DNA of 27,440 nt from Polysphondylium violaceum (lineage: Eukaryota > Evosea > Eumycetozoa > Dictyosteliales > Dictyosteliaceae): assembly GCA_000277445.1 (NCBI GenBank), contig AJWJ01000306.1, positions 1 to 27,440 on the forward strand. The letters are read 5' to 3'. Below the pieces are notes generated by a model, which saw only the letters and a program-made list of their open reading frames with translations, was not told the DNA's origin and did not search any database. Below, in pieces: positions 7,662 to 18,388 of the stretch (its first letter is position 1; the number at the start of each line of letters is the position of its first letter). The position numbers were made by a program, and so were the translations under genes.

Positions 7662-10455
7662 TTAGGAAATAAATATATTTATACTACCACCTTCTAATGT
7701 CTTGCTTGAATCTCTATCAGCACCAACTACTAAATCATAGGTTCCATCGTGATTTAAATCTGCCAATGCCATTCTGAATCCAAATCTACTGTCTCTTCTT
7801 TTGTTAAAGATTGAGGCACCACTGGATTTAAGATTTCCATATTTAATAGTTTTAATGCTATGCGATTCATTCAACTCTACAGTGGTTCCAAGAGTATGGA
7901 GTGAAAGTGATTCGGCGGGAGAAAAAGCAAACACACAACCAGGACCAGTGTCGATAGAGTCGGTCCAGAGAGGTGCTCCAACAAAAAGATTTGGGAATTG
8001 GTTTTCTGGCTTGAGTTTACCAAATAGTAGACTCTCTCCAAATCTAGAGTATTTGTTGGATCCTTTGATTGAGAGCAAGGGGGTGATTTCATCGATGGTG
8101 TATTGGCCACTCAAGGGGTCCAAATCAATTAAAATCACCTCGCCGACTTGATCGAGTTCACCTCCAAAACCTCTAGTGGGGAGGGAAAGTGTGAGGACAT
8201 TGTTTAGTGTGGGTATGTTGATGGAGCTGCCATTAGTGATGGAGAAACTGTAACCAAGCTTATCGTTTTCATTGCAGCCCAAAATAGTAAAAACGGGCTC
8301 TTGGCCAAAGGTGGTGTTTTCAAAGGGATAAGCGGTGAGCTTGCCAATGTTCATGGGAGACTCCTCGGTATGGTAGTTGGGACTACCAACAATCAACAAG
8401 AGTTTCTTCGAGTCTTGTTGCACCTTTACGTCATATCCAAACCATTCATAGTCATTGTCACCATATACTTTGTAGTCAGAGTCGTCGAGTTGATTCAGGA
8501 CCTGGCCTGGAGCATATTTTGTTGATGAATAGAATATAGCCACCATACCTCTTTGTGAACCGCCTCCAGAAGAGTTTGGAAGACCCAGGATCAAGTCATT
8601 ATATCCATCGCCGTTGCAATCACCCTTTTTAATCACTGACCCCACAGAGTCGTGGAATTGGTAGCCGTTGATAGTCAAGCTAGGATTGTCACCAATGGTC
8701 CATCCATTCACCCCACTGTGTTGGCCGAGGTACACATAGACGGCACCCTTGTAGAGTAGATCTGCATTGGAGGCTGAAGGTGCCCCAATCAACACATCCA
8801 AAATACCGTCTAAATTGAAATCTAGTATTTCAAAGTCCCATCCAAACTTGGAGTGAGTTTCATTGTTGCACACCTTTCCTGTTGCAATGTCATCGATAAC
8901 ATTTTCAGTCGTGTCTGAATAAGAGTTTGAGTTTGATCTATTGGAAATAATATAATAAACACAACCTGTCTGCATGGCACCTGCCACACCAAATCCTGGA
9001 GACGACACAATGATATCCTGTAAACCATCGTTATTCAAATCTGCACTCTTTACCTCTCTACCAAAGTATGAGTACATGGAAGCACTATAAATGGACGAGA
9101 AATTGGTCTCCACAATCTCATCATTCAATTGACCATAATCATTGTCACTGTCATATTTGTTTACAATTGGCATTCTAACTTTACCTTGTTGTTGAATAGA
9201 TATTTTATGTACTCTTTTGTTGTTGTTTAATTTGACATTGACTTGATCCTTTTCTTTTAAATTCAATTCTTGAATAAATTGTTGTCTATAGTCCTCAAAA
9301 GGGAATTGGAAATCTTTTGGTAGAGAGAATCTGTATCCCTTGCCATCTTGTTTGGTCTCGATGTGGGCCAACAATTGCGAACCCAGTGTTTTGTGAACCA
9401 ATTTAGATCTCTCTCGTAACTTGTGACGATGAACATCTAGTTTTTCTTTAATCATTTGATTGTTGGGATCTGGCTGAATAAAACAAAAATCTTTGATGGG
9501 ATCTCCCTGCATCCATCCAATCAACACTGGCCAACAATAACTTGTCCATATGGCCATATCGTCAAGACCACCCTCAAAGTAATCCTGATAGTGGTCCACG
9601 AGAAATGGTGATTTCTTTGCAATTTCTGGATATAAGAATCTACCTCCCATCTTGACTCCCATTGCACCTGCATACAACATTGCATTACATCTTAATAAAT
9701 TGAATGAATCCACTCTAGTATAATTCATCAAATGAAATATATTCTTCATATCTTCAATTGGAACATACCATGCTATATTGTTATATTGAATTAATAACTA
9801 TTCTATACAAATGTACACGACTATAAACTATACATACTATCAGCTAACCAATCTAAATTATAGTTGTAGGCCAATACAAACTCACCACCTTCGTCGGCAT
9901 TTGAGTGGGCGGTGGAATAGGTACCGTTGAAATCTTGACCTGCCATTGCTCTAATTAAACCCTCCTGAATACCACCAATAGAATGCCAAGGTATATCTGC
10001 TATTTGATGAGAAGTGATACCAATCAAAAACACTGCCAATCGAATCCCATCTATATTCCATGGTTGTGGATAAGTTTTCAACAAATACTCTGTACCAGCT
10101 CGAAGAAAAGGTGGCCAATGAGCAGCCTCTGACTCATTTGCCAAGCCTGCACAATCATATCCAAAATCTGGAAATGCTGTACCTGCATCAAATGCGTCAA
10201 AATGACTGGAAATGTATTCTTTATATTGTGGATATGCTATAAATTTGAAATTATCTATTAATAAACCTACTCTAATCAAGATCTATATCTTAAACAATAA
10301 TAAATACCATCGAAATTTGAAAAATTAAAAGCTCTTCTACCAACAGTATTATGAGTAGTCATACCACATCCATGTGAGCGATGGACGAGTAATGTTACAA
10401 TAAAAATTAAAACAAAATAAAATATATGATGATTATTAAATCTAATCATCGTCAT
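7662..10455 (-). CDS. pldG: Phosphatidylinositol-glycan-specific phospholipase D homologue
   Basis: Three exons, 10455-10308, 10254-9838 and 9772-7662, give 891 aa (human GPLD1 is about 840). Introns are 53 nt (GTATTT donor) and 65 nt (GTATGT donor). The ATG at 10455 follows TTAAAA. A signal peptide (about residues 1-30, hydrophobic FYFVLIFIVTLLV) precedes CGMTTHN, where the mature enzyme should begin. Residues 30-260 form the zinc-dependent phospholipase domain with the family's metal ligands: GMTTHN, DAGTAFPD, EAAHWPPF, GITSHQIADIPWHS and TAHSNADEGGE. The second splice restores WYVP, also present in GPLD1. From about residue 430 come FG-GAP beta-propeller blades with calcium loops (DLNNDGLQD, DFNLDGILD, DCNGDGYND, DLNHDGTYD). 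The family cleaves the phosphate-inositol bond of GPI anchors and releases surface proteins; the product is expected to be secreted or lysosomal. The symbol follows the D. discoideum name as I recall it. Confidence 0.92.
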
Positions 10456-12110
10456 TTTTAACGGATCCCGATTAAAAATCTTGTTTTTTAGAAACAAAGG
10501 GAATAAATAAAAATAAAACTAAACTCTTTATATATACAATAATAAGATATCTCGATAATATTTACAACAATGATTTGAAATTAAAACAAAAATTAAACTA
10601 GATAATAAATTAAACAATTTCCACAATGAGCATATTCTCTATTCTGATGGGTATGTGTTGAACAAAAAGAACACAAGTGAATAAATAAAATTATAGAACA
10701 ATAGACTCTAATGGAAAGATTCGAATTCAACAAAAACACAAATACAGCAACTATATAGTTTAACAAATATATATAATATTGAATATTTAAAAAAAATAAC
10801 ACACCCACACACACACACACAACACCAGAGTTTTTATTTAATATTTAAATGTACACTTATTTATTAATTTATACAAAACAAAATTTACCACTTTAAATAC
10901 ACACACAATACAATCACAATAGTATTTTTCAACTATAGATATAATTTTGATGATATGAAATCCAAAACACCAACACAAACGAGAAAAACAATATAATTGA
11001 GTGTCAGATAACCCTACTGGGGGGTTTGTGTACACTGGTAGTAGATGTGATTAAAAAGACACCGCTGCTTCTGCTACAATTCTATATAGTCTATATTATC
11101 ACACACTTTGTCGTACAAATATGGTAGTTTATTTTACACACAAAAGATACACACACACAGAGTGGTTATATTATAATTATTTATCACAAGAGTAAATGCC
11201 AAATTAACAACATCAAACATGTTTTCTTCTTCTCTTCCATCACAAAAACTCTTATATAAAATGGAAAAAAATAGAAAAAACACACACACCCTCAGGTGGG
11301 GTAAAATTGAGAAATTCGAAAAGATTTTTTTTAAAAGCATGGGGTAATGTGTGGTATTGGTGGTGAAATACTTTTTTTATTATTTCGTGTCCAATTTTAT
11401 CCACATTTTTAAATTTTTTATATGTGGATGAGCATTCTTCATGTATGTGGACTATAGAGGTGAATGTCATCGAAAATACACTATTATTAGTATATTTTAA
11501 ATTGTATACATCTGATAGACCTGGGTCTGAAAATATACAAAGACTCTACATTTGTAATATGAAATGGTATCATGCATCCTAATTGGAAAAGATTTTCAAT
11601 ATAAACAAACACCACCACATATAAAGAGTATATACTCTACTCCATACTCATTTGCCCCTTATAGTAAAAATCTTTTAGATTATTAATAGGATTTTTTTGA
11701 ATTTGATTTCATTCAAAAAAATATGATATATATCATGAAATTAATTTAATTAAATTTGCATATAATTCGGATCTCAGGTTCTAATTTTGTCCACAGAAAA
11801 AACAAAAAAAAAAATCGAATATAAAAAAGTTTTTACAATGAAATTCAAATTAAGATAAAAACAGCAAAAAAACAACAAATTTCCATTTATTGTAAAAACA
11901 AGATGGTGGTGGGGGTGAAAGATGAAATAAAATTAGGAAATGAGCAGAATACTGTAAATTGCAAGATGCAGGATATTATTTTAATTTAATTTTTATTTTA
12001 ATTTAATTTTTTCCATTCAAAATGCCAAAGCATAAATAGCAGGGATAAAATTTATTTATTTATTATATTTTATATATGTTAAAAATATATAACTCAAAGT
12101 CTAAATAAAA
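10456..12110. other. Long intergenic region between pldG-like and Pmp3-like genes
   Basis: About 1.65 kb between two divergent genes, so it holds both promoters. It is very AT-rich, with CA/TG runs (around 10800-10820, 11140-11155 and 11280-11290), homopolymer A and T tracts, and TTAATTTAATTT repeats at about 11975-12010. Short open frames on the minus strand are low-complexity readings of these repeats. Two less AT-rich islands stand out: 11003-11030, with AACCC and GGGTT arms, and 11516-11531, with AGACC-TG-GGTCT arms. No tRNA or known RNA fold was recognised. Confidence 0.6.
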
Positions 12111-12382
12111 ATGTCTGACGGAGCCAGAAAAGTTGGTAAGTATTGCATTGGCTAGGAGTAGCATTTTATTAAAAGTATACTTGTTGAACATCACACTAAG
12201 ACTTTTTTTATTTTTTTTACTTTTACATCTTAGGTTTAATTATTTTATGTTTTATCTTACCTCCTCTTGCAGTAGTAATCAAGAGAGGATGTTGTGGTGT
12301 ATTTTGGTTGAATGTATTGTTGTGGATCTTTGGTTGGATTCCAGGTATCATTCACGCTCTTTACATTATCCTCAAGGATTAA
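12111..12382 (+). CDS. Pmp3/UPF0057 small membrane protein (57 aa)
   Basis: Two exons, 12111-12135 and 12234-12382, with a 98-nt intron (GTAAGT donor, CTTAG acceptor). The ATG follows AATAAAA. The spliced product starts MSDGARKVG and has two membrane spans, LIILCFILPPLAVV (residues 10-23) and VFWLNVLLWIFGWIPGIIHA (31-50), ending LYIILKD. The LPPLAV, RGC, N-x-L-L, G-x-IPGIIHALY pattern is the hallmark of the UPF0057/Pmp3 family. In yeast Pmp3 and plant RCI2 these proteins affect plasma membrane potential and salt or cold tolerance. A CAG at 12272-12274 lies inside the LPPLAV codons; choosing it as acceptor would lose the conserved motif, so the earlier TAG is preferred. The intron interrupts the glycine codon at residue 9. 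The gene converges with the KDEL-protein gene 127 bases away. Confidence 0.93.
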
Positions 12383-12479
12383 AAATATATTTAAATTATA
12401 TATAATAAATTAAATATTTATAAATATCTTTACATACACATACAAATGCATATACAATTAATAATTGTTTTTTTATATA

Positions 12480-12503
12480 TTTATTTATTTATTTATTTAT
12501 TTA
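12480..12503. repeat. (TTTA)n microsatellite between convergent genes
   Basis: About six tandem TTTA units lie just after the stop codons of the two convergent genes (12382 and 12510). Both transcripts probably end in this AT-rich gap. Confidence 0.8.
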
Positions 12504-12509
12504 AATTCT

Positions 12510-13220
12510 TTACAATTCGTCTTTTTTAGTGGTGGTTTTAGTTTCTTCGGTGGCAGCTTCTGGGTCTTTGGTGGCGTTGATGTCTGGTAATGGGGTGTCT
12601 GGGAATTGACAGTCTTTGTATTTTTGAACTAACTCATCCAAGTCAAAGAAATCCTTTAAAACTTTAATCTTAAGATCTTTGTCGTATTGAATGGTAACGA
12701 TACCTCTGCTGTAAAGTCTGCAATTGTTTTTAGTGATAAATAAAGTTGATCTTTCAAAGGCGGCGTTGTAACCGTTGACATAGACTGGACCATGGGCAAA
12801 TGTTTGCATTTGGCTAAAGTTTTCAGTAATGAATCCTTCACATCTAGTAAAAATCTTTCTATGTCCACCACTGATGATGTTCTTGCCAGCTGGATATTCA
12901 ACAACACCGTCTGAAGCTAAAGTATCAACCATCTTTCTACAATTGATTGGGAATCCACTCCAATTGTTTTCCCATACTTTAATCTCTTCTCTAACTCTGT
13001 CTTCAATACTAACAGTTGAATTGCTATCTTTTTTAACTCTATTAAATTATTGTTTCTATTAGTATTTGTATATCTCAGATTGCATATATCTATCTATCAT
13101 CGATTGAGATAGAAAGATTTATATTTAAATATATCTATATCTATTTACTTACTTTTTAGCATCAACAAGGTTATGACTAACACATGCCAACACAAATAAT
13201 AAAACAATTAAATATTTCAT
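12510..13220 (-). CDS. ER-retained protein with KDEL tail, possible SnoaL/NTF2-like fold
   Basis: Two exons, 13220-13153 and 13038-12510, with a 114-nt intron (GTAAGT donor, AATAG acceptor), give 198 aa. The start follows ATCCAAA. Residues 1-21 (MKYLIVLLFVLACVSHNLVD, then A) form a signal peptide. The central region (about 40-165) has W-x3-NW, a predicted helical start, VVEYPAG, GGHRKIF, and several beta-strand-like segments ending in ITKNNCRLYSRGIVTIQYD, which resembles small SnoaL/NTF2-like alpha+beta domains; this assignment is tentative. Four cysteines could form disulfides. The acidic and Thr-rich tail ends in KDEL, the retrieval signal for soluble ER-lumen proteins. Signal peptide plus KDEL makes the ER lumen the likely site. 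Substrate and reaction are unknown. The first exon, which carries the signal peptide, is too short to stand out as an ORF. Confidence 0.85.
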
Positions 13221-13662
13221 TTTGGATTTATTTATCTCTATATATTTATAATACAATACAATATATGAATCGATTCGTTCTCTTTATACAATGATTTTTA
13301 ATTTTAAAAAAAAATTTTGAAAAGAGGGATGACGCGCAGCTTCTTCAAAAATTTAAAAAATAAAAAAAAAAAATATCCAAAGAAAATTCTTGAGGAGGGC
13401 GCTTTTCTCCAGACCGCTCCCAGAAAAAATAAAAATAAAATAAAAAAAAAACATTTTCATATGAAAGATGAAAAATAACGGTTTTGGCTATAAAAAGAAG
13501 GGCATTGTTTAGCATGACATTCTGAATACTGGTGTTTGGGCCCTGGCCAGATGAATTGCTGTACACTACTCTACTCAACTACTCAATCTGATGTCATCAT
13601 GCTGATTATTAATAATAATAATAATAATTCAATTTATAACGCAAATTAAATAATAATACATT
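13221..13662. other. Intergenic region with two GC-rich islands
   Basis: This is upstream DNA of the KDEL-protein gene and downstream DNA of the 2H phosphoesterase gene. Two GC-rich islands lie between A tracts: about 13326-13350 (GGGATGACGCGCAGCTTC) and about 13391-13428 (GGAGGGCGCTTTTCTCCAGA and beyond). A third, milder one is at 13535-13555 (GGGCCCTGGCC). An AAT run lies at about 13609-13627. A 77-codon minus-strand open frame across here is low complexity and is not called. Confidence 0.5.
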
Positions 13663-14436
13663 TTATTCCAAAGAGAGAGTATCTAGTGTTGAATAATATT
13701 TGGTAATTGGATCAGTACTACCAATTTTTAAGAGATCCAGTGATTTAAATGTTTGAATGCCAAATTCTTTATCGTGATATTGAGAATTACAATATGTAAT
13801 TGCTTTTACAAAATCATCAGATGTTTTGCCTTTTGCCAATGTGATGTGTGGTGACCATCTATCTTCAAGATCAACACCATTTTGTTGAAATAATGTTGTG
13901 ACATCTTTAACAAATCTATCCAATTTTATTCTATTTTCGTCTTGTTTTAAACCTGCCCAAATAACTCTATCGTAAAATGATCCTATGCCACTAGATATGA
14001 TTATTATTATGGTGAGATTAATATATGTCTCTGTCAAAGTTGTATGTAATACCTAACACACTTACCATACGTTAACAATGGGGGTAGTATCATAGATTGT
14101 TGATCTGATTTCTTTTATTTTTGGTAAAAGACCTTTTACTTTATCCAAATCGTCTTGGGTTGGTAGATTCATAACAAACACAGTGAGATGAAATTTAGAT
14201 GGTGTAATCAAAGATCGAGTAATCCCAGGGCCTCTAGTTGTAAATTCTTTTTGAGCGACAATCAAAGAGTTTGAGATCTCTGGTGATGTGATTTGTAAAC
14301 CTAAAAAATAATTTGGTCTAGGTCTATCTTGTTGTTGTTGTTGGTAATTATTTCTTCTACTCATGTTGTTGTTGTTATTACTATATCTAAAATTTGTTGT
14401 TTTTATTCTATTTGCCACTTTATTTATATTATTCAT
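13663..14436 (-). CDS. AKAP7-like 2H phosphoesterase (232 aa)
   Basis: Two exons, 14436-14066 and 13990-13663, with a 75-nt intron (GTAAGT donor, CTAG acceptor). The first ATG of the frame (14436) is used. A second ATG at 14364 (MSRRNNYQQQ), preceded by AAC repeats, is also possible; the extra N-terminus is basic and Asn-rich and could be a targeting or disordered segment. The two H-x-T motifs of the 2H superfamily are present: HLTVF (residues 83-87) and SPHITLAK (170-177), about 90 residues apart, as in the catalytic clefts of LigT, CPDase and the AKAP7 central domain. LGLQI near the start and IGSFYDRVIWAGL after the splice are typical strands. Members hydrolyse 2',5'-oligoadenylates, cyclic nucleotide phosphates or RNA ends; which substrate applies here cannot be told. 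No PKA-anchoring helix is evident. Confidence 0.85.
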
Positions 14437-14593
14437 AATCGGTGGTGATAAAAACAAAAGTAATAAGATATGAGAAATTTTCTAGAATAATGCACATTTT
14501 GTTAAAAAAAAGATAAAAATGCGAAAAAAAAATTGGATCTGTTCTGATCAAACACAAAAATGCAGATAAAAGTTAGTGGAGTAAACTCTTTAT

Positions 14594-14983
14594 TTAAAAA
14601 GATTTTAACAACTTTTGGACTATTTGTTTGATTATAGAGAAAATTTCCTGGGCCCAAGAAACCCAAGAAGTCCACGAATAGGTTCCATCTTGCGGGATTT
14701 TTAATTTGATTTCCAATACATATGGGCTTTTTTCAAGATTCTTGGTGGGTGATAGTACCCCATGATCCATATTTTCAGGAGGATTGCCTTGATGACCAGA
14801 GGGAGGAGACACTGGATCGATAATTCCATTCTTCAATTTAGGTACTTTTTCATCTGATTTTTTCTCTAATTCTTGAATTAATTTTTCTTGATTTGCAATA
14901 ATATCTTTTTGGTCATGGATTGTTTTTTCATATGTTTTTTTTTCTTTTTCCAAATCTCTGACTCTTGTTTTGGTCCTTGGCAT
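14594..14983 (-). CDS. Small coiled-coil protein of unknown function (129 aa)
   Basis: A single exon from the ATG at 14983 (MPRTKTRVRD), preceded by TTCAAA. Residues 8-50 are a strongly charged coiled coil (LEKEKKTYEKTIHDQKDIIA, then QEKLIQELEKK). Residues 53-85 are a Pro/Gly/Ser-rich linker. Residues 88-129 (YVLEIKLKIPQDGTYSWTSW, then two short helices ending IIKQIVQKLLKSF) look folded and may be amphipathic. No family is recognised. The flanks are short and AT-rich, and the gene is clear of its neighbours on the same strand. The reading frame has coding-like composition, so I think it is a real gene. It could be part of a small lineage-specific family. Confidence 0.65.
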   Translation of the reverse strand: MPRTKTRVRDLEKEKKTYEKTIHDQKDIIANQEKLIQELEKKSDEKVPKLKNGIIDPVSPPSGHQGNPPENMDHGVLSPTKNLEKSPYVLEIKLKIPQDGTYSWTSWVSWAQEIFSIIKQIVQKLLKSF

Positions 14984-15187
14984 TTTGAATACAGGATACA
15001 AATTAAAGTATAAACTTAATATTTATACTTTTTTCCCATCACTTTAAAATTGAGAATTTGTTTTTATCAGATCTTAAATCTACAAAATTGATCTTTTTCT
15101 TTTTTTAATCAAATGACTAAATTTGGCTTTATTGATTTAATATAAGTGAGATTTTTATTTTTCTTTGGGGGAGGGGGTTGGGGCGAT

Positions 15188-17859
15188 TTATTTTTCTTTG
15201 GAAAAGCCTCTGAGGACCTCAGCAAAAGTTTCATCAAAAGTATTTTTACCTTCATCTCTTTGCAATTGAGCCAGACGGAGAATGGCAACACAACCTATGT
15301 TTCCTTTTTCGACGGCCAAATCAAGAGGTGTTTTACCAGATTTGTTTTGCAGAGATAGTAGTTTCACACTCTTCATCAAGACCAGTATACAACAGTCTGA
15401 ACTACCGCTATCAGCCGACACATGCAATGGTGTATTGCCATCCGTGTCACATATATCTGTGTAGGATCCATTTTGGACCAACAGACATACATTTTGTGCC
15501 ATATTATTTTTGCAAGCATTATGTAGTGGTGTTCTATTCTTGTGATGAGAATCTAATCCATTTGGATCTCCTCCCTGTGCAATTAATTCCAATAGATAAC
15601 TTGTATTTGATTCTCCAGAGATATGATATAGTATCTAATATTTATTATAATAATTAGTATGTTATGATCTATCTATCTATCTATCTTTTCAACTCTACTA
15701 CCACTCCTACTTACAGAATTTAATTCTTCCAAAGATTTATTTAAATCTTTGACAAATATCTTCTTTTCATATTTATCTCTAATCCATTTGCAACGTATAT
15801 CAAATGGATCGTTTGGAGTTGGTTTTCTTCTGTCAGAGGGAACCAATTCTTCATATATTTTATTTACCTTTTCATTACCTATACATTTCATCATCTAAAG
15901 ATACAGATATACATGATTAATATTGATATTGAATAATACAAAATATAAACTTAAACACTTACACCTAATAATTCAGGCTCCCATTTATCAAGAGTGAGAG
16001 ATCTAACTTTTGAAATATGAACACCTAGACTTCTATGAATACCTGAGCAATCTATACATACTATACAACCAAAATTAATAGATGCCCAATCAGGATCCTT
16101 TGTATTACAATCTGCACAAAATTGATTGGATTGATCAATTTTACGCAAGGCAGTCAAGGGGTCATCGATATACATGGGTAGTGAATTGTTTGAATTATTG
16201 CAACTGAGTGATCCTCCGCCACCGCCTCCAGGAGGGCCGCCTGTGTTGATCGAGTTGCAAGGTGCACTTTGAGTACTAGAGTTACTATTGGTTGATCCCC
16301 AAGATGAGTTTAATGTATTTGATCTAGTTTTAGTTGACAATTCACTCTTGTTGTTATTACTATCCTTATCTTTACTACTATTACTACTGCTGTTATTATT
16401 ATTATTATTATTATTTGTACAATTGTTTAAAGCGTTTGCAGTGGCATTTTGTAATACCTGTATCCACTCCTGCATACTCTCTAATGACTCTGCTTGCAAT
16501 ATAATTGATCTGTCTGGTGAGAGTAATTCAAAACAATTTCTTCTATCCAAATCTTCCCTCACCCTAACAGTTGTTAAAAATAAATCCAATGTATGAGATG
16601 GTGATGAGTCCTAATAGTGTGTATATACATTAATATACATCTCTTACTACATATCTATTCTATATATCTATATCTATATCTTACATTTCCAGATCTATAA
16701 TAGCTTAATTTACCATTTTCAAGAGAAAAGAATTTTCTTGTAAATGAATTATACTCTGATCTTTTAAAGAGATAACCTCTTTTGACCAAGGTGTCTGATG
16801 TTCTGTTTGGTGTGAATATAATACCACCATTGACAGGACTGCCACTAACCGACACTGTTGGTGGTGATGTAGATAAAAATGTCTTTTCGATCAAATCTGC
16901 CTTTGTCATGGTCTGTCTTTTCTTTTGATCCTCATAGTTTTTTCTAGTCTGTAATGTAAGAGAGTTAGGTTAGTCATTTTATCATCTATTAATAGACACG
17001 ACTAATACTACATACACTTTGTAAATAATTTGAAAATACTCTCATGTGGGGCTCGAGGTCTCTGAAGAGCTCATAGCCTTGATGGAAAAAGGTGGATTGT
17101 GCATGAAGAAATACAGAGAAATACTCTAGAAATTCAAATCTTTTTCTTGCTTGCACTTGATTCATGGTCTCGACCAAATCCAAACCATACTGAATTCGGA
17201 GTTTTAACGATTCGTTGACCTCTTGTGCAACCTCTTCAATCTTTACCGAATTCTTTTTCTTTATTTGTCCCAATTTAATGGCAGAGTCGTCGTATTGTTT
17301 ACTGTATTTATCGTATTTCTTGTATTGTTCTTTGACATGTTTAAGATCATTATCTGCAAAGCTTTGTAATGGTGTTGAAATCAATGCCTCCATTTCCATA
17401 TGCTGGTTGTATAGATTAGAGATGATATTAATATTTATTATAACACAAACACAACTAGTAATAATAACAATAATAAATATAATAGCATACAAGTAGTTCT
17501 CTAAAATTACAAATCTCTTTTAAACATGTACTAAATTTCAACATTCCTCGCTCGAGTAAGTCATCCTTTACCTGGGCATCTTTTCTGTAGTCGAGGAGAT
17601 CATCAACAAATGATTTAAAACTTGCGTTGTAATCATTTCCCAATTCGCAGGTGACCTTTGAACTCTTTAACATTTTCTTTATGTTTTGTGCTAGCTCATC
17701 GATACTCTGTTCCGTGTCTTTTAATTGTTTTCTAAAGAGAGGTGAATCCTCAATGGATTCGTTTAAATCTATACATCCTTCATATGAATTTAAAAATGTT
17801 TTTAATGGTGATGCTCCATTAATGTTGTTGTTGTTATTGTTATTTACACTGGCAGACAT
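15188..17859 (-). CDS. ACAP-type Arf GTPase-activating protein (BAR-PH-ArfGAP-ankyrin)
   Basis: Six exons, 17859-17491, 17402-17016, 16948-16685, 16610-15963, 15894-15715 and 15634-15188, give 764 aa. All five introns (67-88 nt) are phase 0, with GTATGY or GTAAGN donors. Residues 1-255 form a BAR domain ([19 protein letters not shown] and the [20 protein letters not shown] helix). A PH domain spans about 305-400 (RGYLFKRS to EWIQVLQNA), with a linker of Asn/Ser runs and six glycines at about 400-485. The ArfGAP domain begins near 490 with the zinc finger C-x2-C-x16-C-x2-C (CADC, then [14 protein letters not shown]) and the catalytic arginine in HRSLG. Ankyrin repeats follow at about 630-720 ([36 protein letters not shown]). 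The family stimulates GTP hydrolysis on Arf GTPases at curved membranes, acting in endocytosis, recycling and actin control. D. discoideum has two such genes; I cannot say which is the orthologue. Confidence 0.93.
15667..15686. repeat. (ATCT)n microsatellite in an intron of the ArfGAP gene
   Basis: Five tandem ATCT units lie within the 80-nt fifth intron (15635-15714) and make up a quarter of it. A related TATATC run lies in the third intron, around 16657-16680. Confidence 0.8.
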
Positions 17860-18388
17860 GATTCTATTCTATACGCTGTCTATCTATTTCAGTGTGTGTG
17901 TATTGTTGGTATTATCCTAGTTGTTACTATTCTACTATTGGTATTGGTGTTGTATTGTTGTTGTATATAAGTATTGTTATCTCAGTATGTTTACTTTTAC
18001 TAAAATAAAATAAAATAAATAAATAAAGATATATATGTGTGTGATTATGATATAAAATGAATGATACGAAGTACTGTACAAATAAATAAAATGATGGATG
18101 GGGTGGGGGGAAAGATTTTATGTTTTTTCACACAGAGATAAATGTAAAGGTGGTGTAGGCAAAAATTTTTTTTAGGAGTTATGAAAACACATGTGGAGGG
18201 AAAATTTGAAAAAAAAAATCATAAAAAAAGATTTTTAAAAAATCATGGGGGAAAGTTTTTATGAGGCTGGTAAAAAAAACACATGATCAGATTTCTTTTT
18301 GATATTTTTAGACACACATAAAAAGTGACTCTGAATTGGTTGATTTTCATTGAATACCATCAAACAGATACTGTACTAATAATAACAA
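17860..18388. other. Intergenic region upstream of the ArfGAP gene
   Basis: About 530 bases between the stop of the vezatin-like gene and the start of the ArfGAP gene, both on the minus strand. It holds the ArfGAP promoter and the 3' region of the vezatin-like gene. It is AT-rich with A/T tracts, an AAATAAAATAAAAT run near 18001-18025, a GT-rich stretch near 17890-17960, and a G-rich patch GGATGGGGTGGGGGG at about 18095-18110. No ORF or RNA gene is supported. Confidence 0.55.

Noticed and set aside
10593-11470. Several minus-strand frames of 65-75 codons in the 10.5-11.5 kb gap
   Set aside because: They are readings of CA/TG and A/T repeats, rich in Cys, Val, Phe and Leu, without splice or family support.
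13345-13578. A 77-codon minus-strand frame upstream of the KDEL-protein gene
   Set aside because: It is half Phe/Tyr from A/T tracts and shows no conserved pattern.
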